DNA of 56,784 nt from an uncultured Selenomonadaceae bacterium (GTDB lineage Bacteria > Bacillota > Negativicutes > Selenomonadales > Selenomonadaceae). This document shows, one piece after another, positions 1-9,707 of this stretch. The stretch covers positions 1-56,784 of the forward strand of contig CAJOIB010000005.1 of the NCBI GenBank assembly GCA_905234705.1, given 5' to 3'. Each line of letters begins with the position of its first letter. Position 1 is the stretch's first letter. The position numbers and the translations under genes are program-made. The notes beneath the pieces are model-generated. The model worked only from the letters and a program-made list of their open reading frames with translations, did no database searches and was not told the DNA's origin.

Positions 1-1
1 T

Positions 2-1312
2 TGGACGGGCGCGTCAACTGGTCCGGAATTGGACGGCGCATTGGCTGAAGTCAAGGGCATTAAACAGCGTTTGCCCTATCAAACCGACGCGAAACTTCGT
101 CCGGAAATTAACGACGGCACTGTGAATTATTTGGATTTGCATTTGTCAGAATCCGCGCAGTTGTCAAGAGTTGGCTATTTGGGAAAAATTGACGCGGCGA
201 TTGTTGAAGCCTGCGCGATAACCGAAGAGGGAAATATTATCCCGACGACTTCATTGGGCAACGCGGCAAGTTACGTACAAAGCGCTGATATTGTTATCGT
301 CGAGGTCAATACAACTCAACCCTTGGCGCTTGAAGGCATTCATGACGTTTATATTCCGCTCGACCCGCCAAATCGTTTGCCGATACCGCTGGTAAAAGCT
401 GATGACCGGATTGGTACGACTTACATTCCCTGTACGCCCGATAAAATTAAATTTATTGTGCCGTGCGATATTAAAGACCACACGCGCGACCTTTCACCGA
501 TTGACGAAAATTCTAAGCAGATGGCGAAATTTACGCTTGAATTTTTGCACAAGGAAATTGCGGCGGGGCGTATGCCGAAAAATTTGCTGCCGTTGCAGAG
601 CGGCGTTGGCAATGTGGCTAATGCGGTTTTGGCTGGCTTTGTCGATTCGGATATGCACGATTTAGTTGTTTATACTGAAGTTATTCAAGACGCGATGCTT
701 GATTTGATTGACGCGGGCAAATTGCGTATTGCTTCAGGAACTGCTTTTTCGCCGTCGCCTGCTGGTATGGACAGATTTTATAAAGACGTTGACAAGTACC
801 GGAAATATATTTTGCTTCGTCCGGAAGAAATTTCAAATTCGCCGGAAGTAGTTCACAGATTGGGCGTCGTGGCAATGAATACCGCGCTTGAAGTTGACAT
901 TTACGGCAATATTAATTCAACGCACGTTTGCGGTACGAAAATGATGAATGGCATTGGCGGCAGCGGCGATTTTGCGCGCAATGCTTATTTGACGATTTTT
1001 TATACGCCGAGTACTGCAAAGGGCGGCAAGATTAGTTCAGTTGTGCCGATGTGTTCTCACATTGACCATACCGAGCACGATGTTGACGTTATTATCACTG
1101 AGCAGGGAATTGCTGATTTGCGTGGGCTTGAGCCGCGTTCTCGCGCGTTGGAGATTATTAACAAATGCGCTCACCCCGATTATAAGCCAATGCTTCTGGA
1201 TTATTACGAGCGCGCTCTTACTGAAACTAAGAAAGCTAATACGCCACATTTGATTGACGAAGCTTTAAGTTTTCATTCACGTTTCCTCAAAACTGGCGAT
1301 ATGCATAAATAG
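2..1312 (+). CDS. Succinate/acetyl-CoA:acetate CoA-transferase family protein, 5' truncated by window edge
   Basis: Frame is open from base 2 (WTGASTGPELDGALAEVKG...); GASTGPELDG and GNIxSTHVCGTKMMNGIGGSGDFARNA motifs of the succinate CoA-transferase (Cat1/ScpC) family; the listed start at 29 is internal. Confidence 0.9.
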   Translation, partial: WTGASTGPELDGALAEVKGIKQRLPYQTDAKLRPEINDGTVNYLDLHLSESAQLSRVGYLGKIDAAIVEACAITEEGNIIPTTSLGNAASYVQSADIVIVEVNTTQPLALEGIHDVYIPLDPPNRLPIPLVKADDRIGTTYIPCTPDKIKFIVPCDIKDHTRDLSPIDENSKQMAKFTLEFLHKEIAAGRMPKNLLPLQSGVGNVANAVLAGFVDSDMHDLVVYTEVIQDAMLDLIDAGKLRIASGTAFSPSPAGMDRFYKDVDKYRKYILLRPEEISNSPEVVHRLGVVAMNTALEVDIYGNINSTHVCGTKMMNGIGGSGDFARNAYLTIFYTPSTAKGGKISSVVPMCSHIDHTEHDVDVIITEQGIADLRGLEPRSRALEIINKCAHPDYKPMLLDYYERALTETKKANTPHLIDEALSFHSRFLKTGDMHK

Positions 1313-1384
1313 GGGCTAGGGAATAGGGAAAAGGGTCTAGATTCTAATCACTAATCCCTTTACACTAATCCCTAATCCCTAAAA
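1310..1384. repeat. Telomere-like G-rich/C-rich intergenic block (gggctagggaatagggaaaaggg ... ccctttacactaatccctaatcccta)
   Basis: TAGGG-type units on the left half, CCCTAA-type units on the right half; resembles the block at 45502-45605. Confidence 0.7.
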
Positions 1385-1411
1385 AACTGACTGAAAGGAA
1401 GTTTTTTCACA

Positions 1412-2008
1412 ATGAGTTGTTTTACAAATGCTGTGACCAACCGCCGCTCGATTTACGCGCTGGGCAAAAATATTCCGGTGCTCGAATCTGAGATTATCGC
1501 GGTTGTCGAACGTATGACTAAGGAAGTTCCTTCGCCTTTCAATATTCAAAGCCAACGTGTTGTCGTAGCAATGGACGAATACCACGAAAATGTTTGGGAT
1601 ATTACAATTTCCAAAATGAAAGAAATTTTGACTGCAGAGGCTTTTTCTAAAACTGAACAGAAACTTGAGACCTTCAAAGCCGCTTACGGTACGATTTTAT
1701 TTTTTGAAGAAATTGACATTGTACACGACATGCAAAAGAAATTTCCAACCTACGCGGATAATTTTCCTATTTGGGCGTCACAGGCTAATGGTATGCTCCA
1801 ATTTGCAATTTGGACGGAACTTGAGAATATGGGTTTGGGCGTCAATATTCAACATTACAACCCGCTTATCAATGTGGATATTATAAAGGCGTTCAATATT
1901 CCGGATAATTGGGAACTTGCTGCACAAATGGTTTTCGGTGAAAAATTGCAACCTGCGGGCGCGATTGAAAAAGTTCCCGTATCAGAGCGCGTTAAAGTTT
2001 TTAGATGA
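1412..2008 (+). CDS. Nitroreductase family protein
   Basis: N-terminal NRRSIYALGK...PSPFNIQSQRVVV pattern and overall length of nitroreductase-like FMN proteins; RBS gaaaggaag upstream. Confidence 0.8.
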   Translation: MSCFTNAVTNRRSIYALGKNIPVLESEIIAVVERMTKEVPSPFNIQSQRVVVAMDEYHENVWDITISKMKEILTAEAFSKTEQKLETFKAAYGTILFFEEIDIVHDMQKKFPTYADNFPIWASQANGMLQFAIWTELENMGLGVNIQHYNPLINVDIIKAFNIPDNWELAAQMVFGEKLQPAGAIEKVPVSERVKVFR

Positions 2009-2022
2009 TTAATAATTATTAC

Positions 2023-2130
2023 AGCATTTCTTTCTTTTCGGAAAGAAAGAAACGCTTAGCAAAGAAAGAAAACTGCCCGCTGTAGTCACATCACGTGACT
2101 AGCGCGGGCGTGGCGCGCGTTCTTTAGTGC
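2023..2130 (+). repeat. Structured intergenic repeat family, copy 1
   Basis: gcatttctttcttttcggaaagaaagaaacgcttagcaaagaaa then hairpin GCCCGC-tg-TAGTCAC-atcac-GTGACTA-gc-GCGGGC; shares architecture with four other copies. Confidence 0.8.
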
Positions 2131-2159
2131 TTAATTTTTACGTAAGGAGTGTTTGACGA

Positions 2160-2579
2160 ATGTTTAAAGTTTTGGGTGTAGATCACATTGGTATTGCGTC
2201 AACTGATTTGGCTGACGGTGAATTTTGGAAAACTCTCGGTTTGCAATGCACCGGCGAAGAAACCGTTGCCGAACAAAAAGTTACCACCGCGTTTTATCCG
2301 ACCACCGAAGATAAACAGCACGGCGAAATTGAACTTCTCGTAGCGAGCGAAGCGGGCAGTCCGATTGAAAAATTCATTGAGAAAAACGGCGGACGCGGCG
2401 GCATTCAGCATATCGCATTGCGCGTTGACAATCTCGAAGCGGCTCTTGCCGACCTCAAGGAAAAAGGCGTTAAACTTATCGACGAAAAACCGCGTAAAGG
2501 TGCGGGCGGCGCGCAAATCGCGTTCATTCACCCGAAAGCTACTCACGGCGTACTTTTGGAACTCTGCCAGCGTGATTGA
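2160..2579 (+). CDS. mce: Methylmalonyl-CoA epimerase
   Basis: VLGVDHIGIASTDL..., GGIQHIALRVDN, glyoxalase/VOC fold, adjacent to methylmalonyl-CoA decarboxylase genes. Confidence 0.92.
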   Translation: MFKVLGVDHIGIASTDLADGEFWKTLGLQCTGEETVAEQKVTTAFYPTTEDKQHGEIELLVASEAGSPIEKFIEKNGGRGGIQHIALRVDNLEAALADLKEKGVKLIDEKPRKGAGGAQIAFIHPKATHGVLLELCQRD

Positions 2580-2627
2580 TCAGGATGGGTAATAACCCCT
2601 AAAAAGCGACTGAAAGGAGCTTTTTTA

Positions 2628-4111
2628 ATGGCGACTGTTCAAGAAAAAATTGACTTAATGCACGCGAAGAAACAGGTAATTCGGCAAGGCGGCGGGCAAA
2701 AACGCATTGACGCCCAGCACAGCAAGGGCAAACTTACTGCCCGCGAAAGAATTGAAATGTTCTTCGACGAAGGCACTTTTATTGAGCTTGACATGTTCGT
2801 TAAGCATCGTTGCACAAATTTTGGGCAGGAAAAGAAAGATTTACCAGGTGAAGGTGTTGTTACCGGCTACGGCACGGTTGACGGGCGGCTTGTTTATGCA
2901 TTCGCGCAGGACTTCACGGTTGAAGGCGGCAGCTTAGGCGAAAAGCACGCTCATAAAATCTGGAAAGTTATGGATTTGGCTATGAAAATGGGCGCGCCTT
3001 TAATCGGCATTAATGATTCTGGCGGCGCGCGTATTCAAGAGGCTGTTGACGCTTTGCCGCAATACGGCGGCTTCGGGCGTCATTCCGCAAATTTCCGTCA
3101 TAATGGGACCTTGCGCGGGCGGCGCGGTTTATTCTCCTGCCATTACCGATTTTATTTACATGGTTAAAAATACCAGCCAAATGTTTATCACTGGTCCGGC
3201 GGTTATCAAATCTGTCACTGCGGAAGAAGTTACTGCTGAGGAACTCGGCGGCGCTATGACGCACAATAGCCGTTCGGGCGTGGCACATTTCGCGGCGGAA
3301 GATGAGCAGGATTGTATTAATCAGATTAGATATTTGTTAAGTTTCTTGCCGAGCAATAATTTGGAAGAAGCGCCGATTGTTGATACGGGCGATGACCCAG
3401 ACCGGCAGGAAGATTTTCTCAACACGATAATTCCCGATAATCCAAATGCGCCGTACGATATGAAAGAAGTTATCAAGGGCATTGTTGACAACGGCGAATT
3501 TTATGAAGTCCACAAATATTTTGCCACGAATATAATTACGTGTTTTGCGCGCTTTGACGGGCGGACGGTTGGTATCATTGCGAATCAGCCTGCGGTTATG
3601 GCGGGCTGTCTTGACGTTGACGCTTCAGATAAATCTGCGCGATTCATTCGTTTCTGCGACGCGTTTAATATTCCGCTGGTTAATCTGGTTGATGTTCCTG
3701 GATTTTTGCCTGGCGTTGACCAAGAACGCGAAAATGCTTTATGCATACAGTGAAGCGACAGTTCCGAAAGTTACTGTTATTACTCGCAAGGCTTATGGCG
3801 GTTCGTACATTGCGATGTGCTGCCGTGAATTGGGCGCGGATCAAGTTATGGCGTGGCCGAGCGCTGAAATTGCGGTTATGGGACCTGCGGGCGCGGCGAA
3901 TATTATTTTCCGCAAAGACCCCGATAAAGACCAGAAAACTGCTGAATACGTCGAAGAATTTGCAACGCCGTACAAGGCGGCTGAACGCGGTTATGCTGAT
4001 ATGATTATTGAGCCGAAGGAAACGCGTCCGCTGATTATCACGGCGCTCAATGCTCTTGCCAGCAAGCGCGAATCTGCGCCGACGAAAAAGCACGGCAACA
4101 TCCCGCTTTAA
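2628..4111 (+). pseudogene. mmdA: Methylmalonyl-CoA decarboxylase alpha subunit, split into three frames by two lesions (near 3056 and 3726)
   Basis: ORFs 2628-3167, 3013-3753 and 3545-4111 carry successive parts of a carboxyltransferase alpha subunit ([15 protein letters not shown] / [27 protein letters not shown] / [30 protein letters not shown]); segments expected between DAL and RNT and between DQE and AKM are missing. Confidence 0.85.
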
Positions 4112-4127
4112 AAAGGAGATGGCAGCG

Positions 4128-4262
4128 ATGGCTGATAAAGTTAAACCGGAAATTGTCGCGGCTATAATTGCGGCAATCCAGCAAATTTCAAAGGACGGCA
4201 GAGTCGTCGCCGTCAAAGTCAAACGCAACGAAATTTGGACGCTCGCTAATCGCGTCAAATAA
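4128..4262 (+). CDS. Small methylmalonyl-CoA decarboxylase delta/epsilon-like subunit (44 aa)
   Basis: MADKVKPEIVAAIIAAIQQISKDGRVVAVKVKRNEIWTLANRVK resembles the C-terminal segment of OadG/MmdD-type subunits; RBS aaaaggag; sits between mmdA and the biotin carrier. Confidence 0.6.
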   Translation: MADKVKPEIVAAIIAAIQQISKDGRVVAVKVKRNEIWTLANRVK

Positions 4263-4277
4263 TCGGAGGTAATGTTA

Positions 4278-4676
4278 ATGGCAACGAAAAAATTTAATGT
4301 CACGGTGAACGGCACGACATACGAAGTTGAAGTTGAAGAAGTTAAATCTTCCAGCGGCAGTGCGCCTGTTGCGAAACCTGCCCCTGCTCCAGCGCCGAAA
4401 CCTGCGGCAGCTCCCGCTCCGGCGGCTGCTCCTGCTCCTGCGAAAGTTTCTGCGGGCGCGGGCGAACATTCAATCGATTCTCCTATGCCTGGCAAAGTCG
4501 TTAAACTTGTTGCCAGCGAAGGCGCGCAAGTTAAAGCCGGCGAAGTTTTGTTGATTCTCGAAGCTATGAAAATGCAGAATGAAATTACCGCAGACGCTGA
4601 CGGCGTTGTTAAAAAATTCAACGTTGCGGCGGGGCAAAGCGTTAAGGCTCACGAATCGCTTGTAATTCTCGGATAA
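4278..4676 (+). CDS. mmdC: Biotin carrier subunit of methylmalonyl-CoA decarboxylase (gamma)
   Basis: Ala/Pro-rich linker followed by biotinyl domain with [12 protein letters not shown]. Confidence 0.92.
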   Translation: MATKKFNVTVNGTTYEVEVEEVKSSSGSAPVAKPAPAPAPKPAAAPAPAAAPAPAKVSAGAGEHSIDSPMPGKVVKLVASEGAQVKAGEVLLILEAMKMQNEITADADGVVKKFNVAAGQSVKAHESLVILG

Positions 4677-4700
4677 TATAAATTTTCAAATTCCAGTGGA

Positions 4701-4732
4701 GTCGCCGGTGAAATTATCGGCGGCTCTTTTAA
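4701..4732 (+). terminator. Putative intrinsic terminator after mmd genes
   Basis: gtcGCCGgtgaaattatCGGCggctctttt hairpin plus T-rich tail. Confidence 0.5.
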
Positions 4733-4839
4733 TTTCCCAAAAAATTCGGCGCGCGGCAGGAAATGTATTAATCCTTGTTGAAATAACCAGCAAAGTTGAG
4801 GTGTTTGTTTACTAATTAAGAATGTTTTGGTGATGGAAT

Positions 4840-5310
4840 ATGGGATTGGTAAAATTGGAAATGGGCGGCAACAAAAAATTAGTCTGTCCAACGTGCAAAA
4901 ACGAATTACGCAAAGCGGAAGGCGGTCCAGTCAGAATTGTTGACGGCAAAATTGATATGGACGCCACTTTGCCGCGCCAAATTTGCGATCATTGCGGCGT
5001 TTTCTATCGTGAACTTTTAAAATCCGGCTATTACAACGTTTTCGATTTGCCGCCGGAAGAAAGGCAGACTCAAGAGCGCGTCATTTCCACAGGCGATATT
5101 CCGCCAACTATTTTAAAACGAGAAGCGGATGGTAAATGCCCTTGCCCGCGTTGCGGCGACAGAATGGATTTTGTTGAAGCCGGTCCTGTGCAAATCGTTA
5201 ACGGCAAACCGGATTTTTCAAATACAATGGATCATTTCGTTTGCCCGTACTGCAAATCCGTCTTCAGAAAAATCGTCGGCACTGATTATTTCCAGTGGTC
5301 TGAAAAATAG
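4840..5310 (+). CDS. Double zinc-ribbon protein of unknown function
   Basis: Two similar halves each with paired CxxC motifs (CPTC...CDHC; CPRC...CPYC) and each with a G[GP]PV[RQ]IV[DN]GK[IP]D segment. Confidence 0.65.
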   Translation: MGLVKLEMGGNKKLVCPTCKNELRKAEGGPVRIVDGKIDMDATLPRQICDHCGVFYRELLKSGYYNVFDLPPEERQTQERVISTGDIPPTILKREADGKCPCPRCGDRMDFVEAGPVQIVNGKPDFSNTMDHFVCPYCKSVFRKIVGTDYFQWSEK

Positions 5311-5325
5311 CTGTAAAATATGCCC

Positions 5326-5354
5326 TTGCGAAATTTCGCTTAAGCTGGTATGAT
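5326..5354 (+). promoter_or_regulatory. Putative sigma-70 promoter, TTGCGA-17-TATGAT
   Basis: 17-nt spacing, upstream of RBS and ATG at 5381. Confidence 0.5.
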
Positions 5355-5380
5355 TAAAAAAATTGCTGGAGGGGCGATTT

Positions 5381-5656
5381 ATGGAAAAGCGGAGAGGTTT
5401 CAGCTGGTTTACAGTTTTAATGCTGGTGGTATTCGCGTATTTCGGCACGGTATTAATTTCGCAACAGTTGCATTTATCGCAGGTTAGCGAAAGTCAGCGA
5501 ATCGCCGATAAAAAATTGGCGGCGGCGCAAGAGCAAAATGAAAAATTGCGCAAAGAATACGAGGAACTTCAAAATCTGGATAACATTGAAAAAATTGCGC
5601 GCGAAGATCTTGGGCTCGCCAAAGACGGGGAGCTCCCATATCAAGTGGCGCATTAA
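5381..5656 (+). CDS. Septum formation initiator / FtsL-DivIC family protein
   Basis: Single TM helix followed by coiled coil and NIEKIAREDLGLAKDGE motif; start corrected to ATG with GGAGG RBS. Confidence 0.75.
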   Translation: MEKRRGFSWFTVLMLVVFAYFGTVLISQQLHLSQVSESQRIADKKLAAAQEQNEKLRKEYEELQNLDNIEKIAREDLGLAKDGELPYQVAH

Positions 5657-5689
5657 TTTATTAAAAAAATTTTCGGGGAGGACGGTATT

Positions 5690-6130
5690 TTGGCAATAGA
5701 ATTGGGCAGCGTAGTTGAAGGCAAAGTTACGCGCATTATGAATTTTGGTGCTTTCGTTGAGTTGGAGGAGGGCAAGGTCGGGCTCATTCACATTTCCGAA
5801 GTTGCCGACGAATATGTTAACTCCGTGAGCGATTTTCTCAAGGAAGGCGATACGGTTAAAGCAAAAGTTATCAGCATTGACCAAAACGGCAAAATTGCGC
5901 TGTCAATAAAAAAAATGAAGCCGCAAAGTCAAGACTCGGACAGGGGATTTCGTAATCCGAAGGGCAAACCTGCGGGGCGCGGTGAACACAGACCGAACAA
6001 CAGGCAAATGTCAGCCTCATTTGAAGACAAATTATCTAAATTCCTGAAAGACAGCGACGAAAGACTGACAGATTTAAAACGCAAAACGGACTCAAAGCGC
6101 GGCGGTCGCGGCTCGAGACGTTCGGACTAG
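5690..6130 (+). CDS. S1 RNA-binding domain protein
   Basis: GSVVEGKVTRIMNFGAFVELEEGKVGLIHISEV is a canonical S1 domain; TTG start. Confidence 0.85.
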   Translation: MAIELGSVVEGKVTRIMNFGAFVELEEGKVGLIHISEVADEYVNSVSDFLKEGDTVKAKVISIDQNGKIALSIKKMKPQSQDSDRGFRNPKGKPAGRGEHRPNNRQMSASFEDKLSKFLKDSDERLTDLKRKTDSKRGGRGSRRSD

Positions 6131-6165
6131 CCGCCCCTTGCACTTTCTTTAGCAGGGGGTGCTTT

Positions 6166-7128
6166 TTGTTGATAGGAAAATTCATTGATACCTGCCAGAC
6201 TGAAAAAATTTTTCCTGTGAAGAAAATCGTCGTGGCGGTATCTGGCGGCGCTGATTCACTTGCACTGGCGGATTTGATTAATCGCGCGCGACAACGTTTC
6301 AAGCTGAATTTTTGCATTGCGCATTTTGAACACGGTTTACGCGGGCAAGATTCGATTGACGACGCAAATTTTGTTGAAAGTTTTGCTAATGATTTGGGCG
6401 TTGAATTTTTCTGTAAGCACGGCGACGTTGCGAATTTCGCGGCTGAAAATAAAATTTCTGTCGAGACGGCGGCGCGTAAATTGCGCTATGAATTTTTATC
6501 CGAAATTCGGCAGCAATTAAATTTCGACGCGATAGCCTTAGCACATCACGCTAACGATCAAGCTGAAACAATTTTAATGCGGTTAATGCGCGGCTCAAGC
6601 CTAGACGGACTTTCGGCAATGAAATTCTGCGCGAGTTCGCCATACGGTTTGCTGATTCGCCCGCTGCTGCGTTTTAAAAAATCTGAACTTGAAAATTACT
6701 GCCGCGAAAGGAAATTAATTCCGCGCGTTGACGCCACGAATTTTGATGCCATTGCTACGCGCAATAAGATTCGGCTTGAACTTTTGCCGATGCTGGAGAA
6801 TTTTAATCCGGCGATTGTCGAAACGCTTTGCCGATTTGGCGAAACTGCCGCTGCTGAATCCGATTTCATTAACGCGGAAGTTGAAAAAATTTATCCTGCC
6901 GTTGTGAAAAATAAATCAGTCCTGCGCGACGAATTTTTAAAATTGCATGTGGCACTTCAGCGCGGCGTTATCAAAAAATTTATTGCTGAAACTTGCGGCG
7001 GCGTCAAGGATTTGGGCTTTGTGCATTTCGAGGCGCTCAGAAAAGTTTTGGCGAATAATTTATCCGGCGTCGAACTTCCCAAAAACATTCGCGCAGATTT
7101 GAGGCGCGGCAGGTTATCAATCACGTAA
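6166..7128 (+). CDS. tilS: tRNA(Ile)-lysidine synthase
   Basis: PP-loop VAVSGGADSLAL, HFEHGLRG, HHANDQAETILMRLMRGS. Confidence 0.9.
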   Translation: MLIGKFIDTCQTEKIFPVKKIVVAVSGGADSLALADLINRARQRFKLNFCIAHFEHGLRGQDSIDDANFVESFANDLGVEFFCKHGDVANFAAENKISVETAARKLRYEFLSEIRQQLNFDAIALAHHANDQAETILMRLMRGSSLDGLSAMKFCASSPYGLLIRPLLRFKKSELENYCRERKLIPRVDATNFDAIATRNKIRLELLPMLENFNPAIVETLCRFGETAAAESDFINAEVEKIYPAVVKNKSVLRDEFLKLHVALQRGVIKKFIAETCGGVKDLGFVHFEALRKVLANNLSGVELPKNIRADLRRGRLSIT

Positions 7129-7143
7129 ATTATTTAGAGAGGG

Positions 7144-7710
7144 ATGGTTAAATTGAAAACTAAAGAAGATTATATTGAAAAGGTACTGTACAGCGAGGAG
7201 GAAATTGCGGCTCGTTGCAAGGAGATTAGCGAACAAATCAGCGCCGATTACAAGGATATCTCAAAGCCGCTGTTGACGGTCGGCATTTTGAATGGCGCGG
7301 TTATTTTTTACACAGATTTGGTACGCCGCTTGACAATTCCCGTACATTTTGATTTTATGATAGCGTCAAGCTACGACGCGAATACTCACACGAGCGGCAA
7401 GGTTAATATCTTGAAAAATCTTGACAACGACCCGCGCGGGCGTGATATTCTGCTGATTGAAGATATTATTGACTCCGGAACGACGATGAATTATCTGGTG
7501 AATTATTTCAAGGACAAAGGCGCTAACAGCGTTAAAGTTTGCGCGCTGTTGGATAAACCTTCGCGCCGCAAGGTTGAAGTCAAGGTTGATTATACCGGCT
7601 TTGAAGTTCCCGACGAATTTATTGTTGGTTACGGATTGGATTTCGCACAGCACTACCGGAATTTGCCATATCTCGGCATTTTGAAACGCAGCGTATATTC
7701 CGGTAAATAA
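7144..7710 (+). CDS. hpt: Hypoxanthine phosphoribosyltransferase (true start probably TTG 7153)
   Basis: [20 protein letters not shown]-binding motif; [17 protein letters not shown]; between tilS and ftsH. Confidence 0.92.
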   Translation: MVKLKTKEDYIEKVLYSEEEIAARCKEISEQISADYKDISKPLLTVGILNGAVIFYTDLVRRLTIPVHFDFMIASSYDANTHTSGKVNILKNLDNDPRGRDILLIEDIIDSGTTMNYLVNYFKDKGANSVKVCALLDKPSRRKVEVKVDYTGFEVPDEFIVGYGLDFAQHYRNLPYLGILKRSVYSGK

Positions 7711-7733
7711 TTTGGTTAAAGGAGCGTTTTCTA

Positions 7734-9635
7734 TTGAATAGTTTTTTACGCAACGTCGGCTTTTATTTGCTGGTGATATTCGTTGCGATAACGGCGTATG
7801 ATTATTTTTCAGTGAAGCCGCAGGCAACAATCGAAGAAGTGAGTTACTCGCAATTCCTGCAACGCGTAGAATCGGGCGAAGTTTCAAAGGTCGTCTTAAC
7901 CAGAAATACAATCAAAGCCACGCGCAAAGACGGCACAGAATTTAACACGACAGCGCCGGATTTCCCAATAGGAGACGATGCGCTTGTAACGAAATTAGAA
8001 ACTGCCGGCGTCGAAATAACTGCACAAAATCCTAAAGAACCGCCGTGGTGGGTGACGCTCCTTTCGTCATTCTTGCCAATTTTAATCCTAGTAGGCGTGT
8101 GGTTCTTCATAATGAATCAAACGCACGGCACGGGCAGTAAGGTAATGTCATTCGGCAAAAGTCGGGCGAAAATGTCAAGCGGCGACAAAGTTAAAGTCAC
8201 ATTTAACGACGTGGCGGGCGCGGACGAAGCTAAGGAAGAACTCCAAGAAGTTGTTGAATTTCTCAAGCACCCGAAAAAGTTTAATGATTTAGGCGCGCGC
8301 ATACCTAAGGGCGTTTTGTTATTTGGTCCTCCAGGCACAGGTAAAACTTTATTGGCTAAGGCTGTTGCCGGTGAGGCGGGCGTAGCGTTTTTCTCAATCA
8401 GCGGCTCAGATTTTGTTGAAATGTTTGTAGGCGTGGGCGCATCGCGTGTTCGTGATTTATTCGCGCAGGCTAAGAAAAATTCGCCCTGCATAATTTTCAT
8501 TGATGAAATTGACGCAGTTGGTAGGCAACGCGGCGCGGGTTTCAGCGGCGGTCACGACGAACGCGAGCAGACTTTGAATCAGTTGTTGGTTGAAATGGAC
8601 GGTTTTGCGGCTAATGAAGGCATAATCATAATTGCCGCCACGAATCGCCCCGATATTCTTGACCAGGCGCTGTTGAGACCTGGCAGATTTGACAGACAGA
8701 TTGTAGTTGACAAGCCCGACATTACCGGCAGAATTGCGATTTTGAAAGTTCATTCCAAAGGCAAACCGATTGGCAAGGACGTTGATTTAGATGTTTTAGC
8801 GCGGCGGACGCCTGGGTTTACGGGCGCTGATTTGGCTAATTTGGTTAATGAAGCGGCGCTGTTGGCGGCTCGGCGCAATAAGCACGAAATTAATATGATT
8901 GAGCTTGAAGAATCGATTGAGCGCGTCATGGCTGGACCGGAGCGCAAATCCAAAGTTATGAGCGACGACGAAAAGAAATTGACAGCTTATCACGAAGGCG
9001 GGCACGCGCTGGTTGGTATGATGTTGAAACACGCTGACCCTGTTCACAAAGTTACAATTATTCCGCGCGGGCGGGCTGGCGGTTATACGCTGATGTTGCC
9101 TAAGGAAGACAGGAATTACGCCACGCGCTCAGAATTGCTTGACAGGCTGAAAGTGGCTATGGGCGGGCGCGTTGCCGAGGAAATTGTACTTAATGAAATT
9201 TCAACCGGTGCGTCGCAGGATATTCAACAGGCGAGCCGGATTGTTCGCTCAATGATTATGCAGTATGGTATGAGCGACGTACTTGGACCTGTGGCTTATG
9301 GCAGCGACCAGACGCAAATGTATTTTGGGCAGAATCAGCGCAATTATTCAGAGGAAGTTGCCGGCGAAATTGATAAGGAAGTTCACAAATACATGGAAGA
9401 GGCTTACGAATCTTGCCGGACGATTATCAATGAGAACCGCGATAAACTTGATAGAATCGCGCAGATGTTGATTGACAAGGAAACTTTGACGGCGGCGGAG
9501 CTCAAGGAAATTGTTTTCGGTACAAATGACAGCCCAATGATTGAGCTTTCTAAAAAAATTCCGGACGAATCAATCATTTTAGCTAAAGAAAATCCAGCGC
9601 CGATTTTAAATGATTCTAATCCGACGCCAGTTTAA
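7734..9635 (+). CDS. ftsH: ATP-dependent zinc metalloprotease FtsH
   Basis: AAA+ Walker [12 protein letters not shown] region, HEGGH zinc motif; TTG start. Confidence 0.97.
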   Translation: MNSFLRNVGFYLLVIFVAITAYDYFSVKPQATIEEVSYSQFLQRVESGEVSKVVLTRNTIKATRKDGTEFNTTAPDFPIGDDALVTKLETAGVEITAQNPKEPPWWVTLLSSFLPILILVGVWFFIMNQTHGTGSKVMSFGKSRAKMSSGDKVKVTFNDVAGADEAKEELQEVVEFLKHPKKFNDLGARIPKGVLLFGPPGTGKTLLAKAVAGEAGVAFFSISGSDFVEMFVGVGASRVRDLFAQAKKNSPCIIFIDEIDAVGRQRGAGFSGGHDEREQTLNQLLVEMDGFAANEGIIIIAATNRPDILDQALLRPGRFDRQIVVDKPDITGRIAILKVHSKGKPIGKDVDLDVLARRTPGFTGADLANLVNEAALLAARRNKHEINMIELEESIERVMAGPERKSKVMSDDEKKLTAYHEGGHALVGMMLKHADPVHKVTIIPRGRAGGYTLMLPKEDRNYATRSELLDRLKVAMGGRVAEEIVLNEISTGASQDIQQASRIVRSMIMQYGMSDVLGPVAYGSDQTQMYFGQNQRNYSEEVAGEIDKEVHKYMEEAYESCRTIINENRDKLDRIAQMLIDKETLTAAELKEIVFGTNDSPMIELSKKIPDESIILAKENPAPILNDSNPTPV

Positions 9636-9645
9636 AAATTTGCGG

Positions 9646-9674
9646 TTGATAACCTTTCGGTGGAATGTTAAAAT
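9646..9674 (+). promoter_or_regulatory. Putative sigma-70 promoter, TTGATA-17-TAAAAT
   Basis: Good hexamers and spacing just upstream of the sugar nucleotide genes. Confidence 0.55.
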
Positions 9675-9707
9675 TCTGCCGATATTTTTTTGCAAAGGAG
9701 AATCAAT

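Noticed and set aside
1310-1384. Real telomere or linear chromosome end
   Set aside because: Block is internal, flanked by ordinary genes on both sides and very short.
3680-4621. 313-aa antisense ORF opposite mmdA/mmdC
   Set aside because: Composition-driven (Ala/Gly/Thr-rich mirror of the biotin-carrier linker); no motif, no RBS, opposite well-supported genes.
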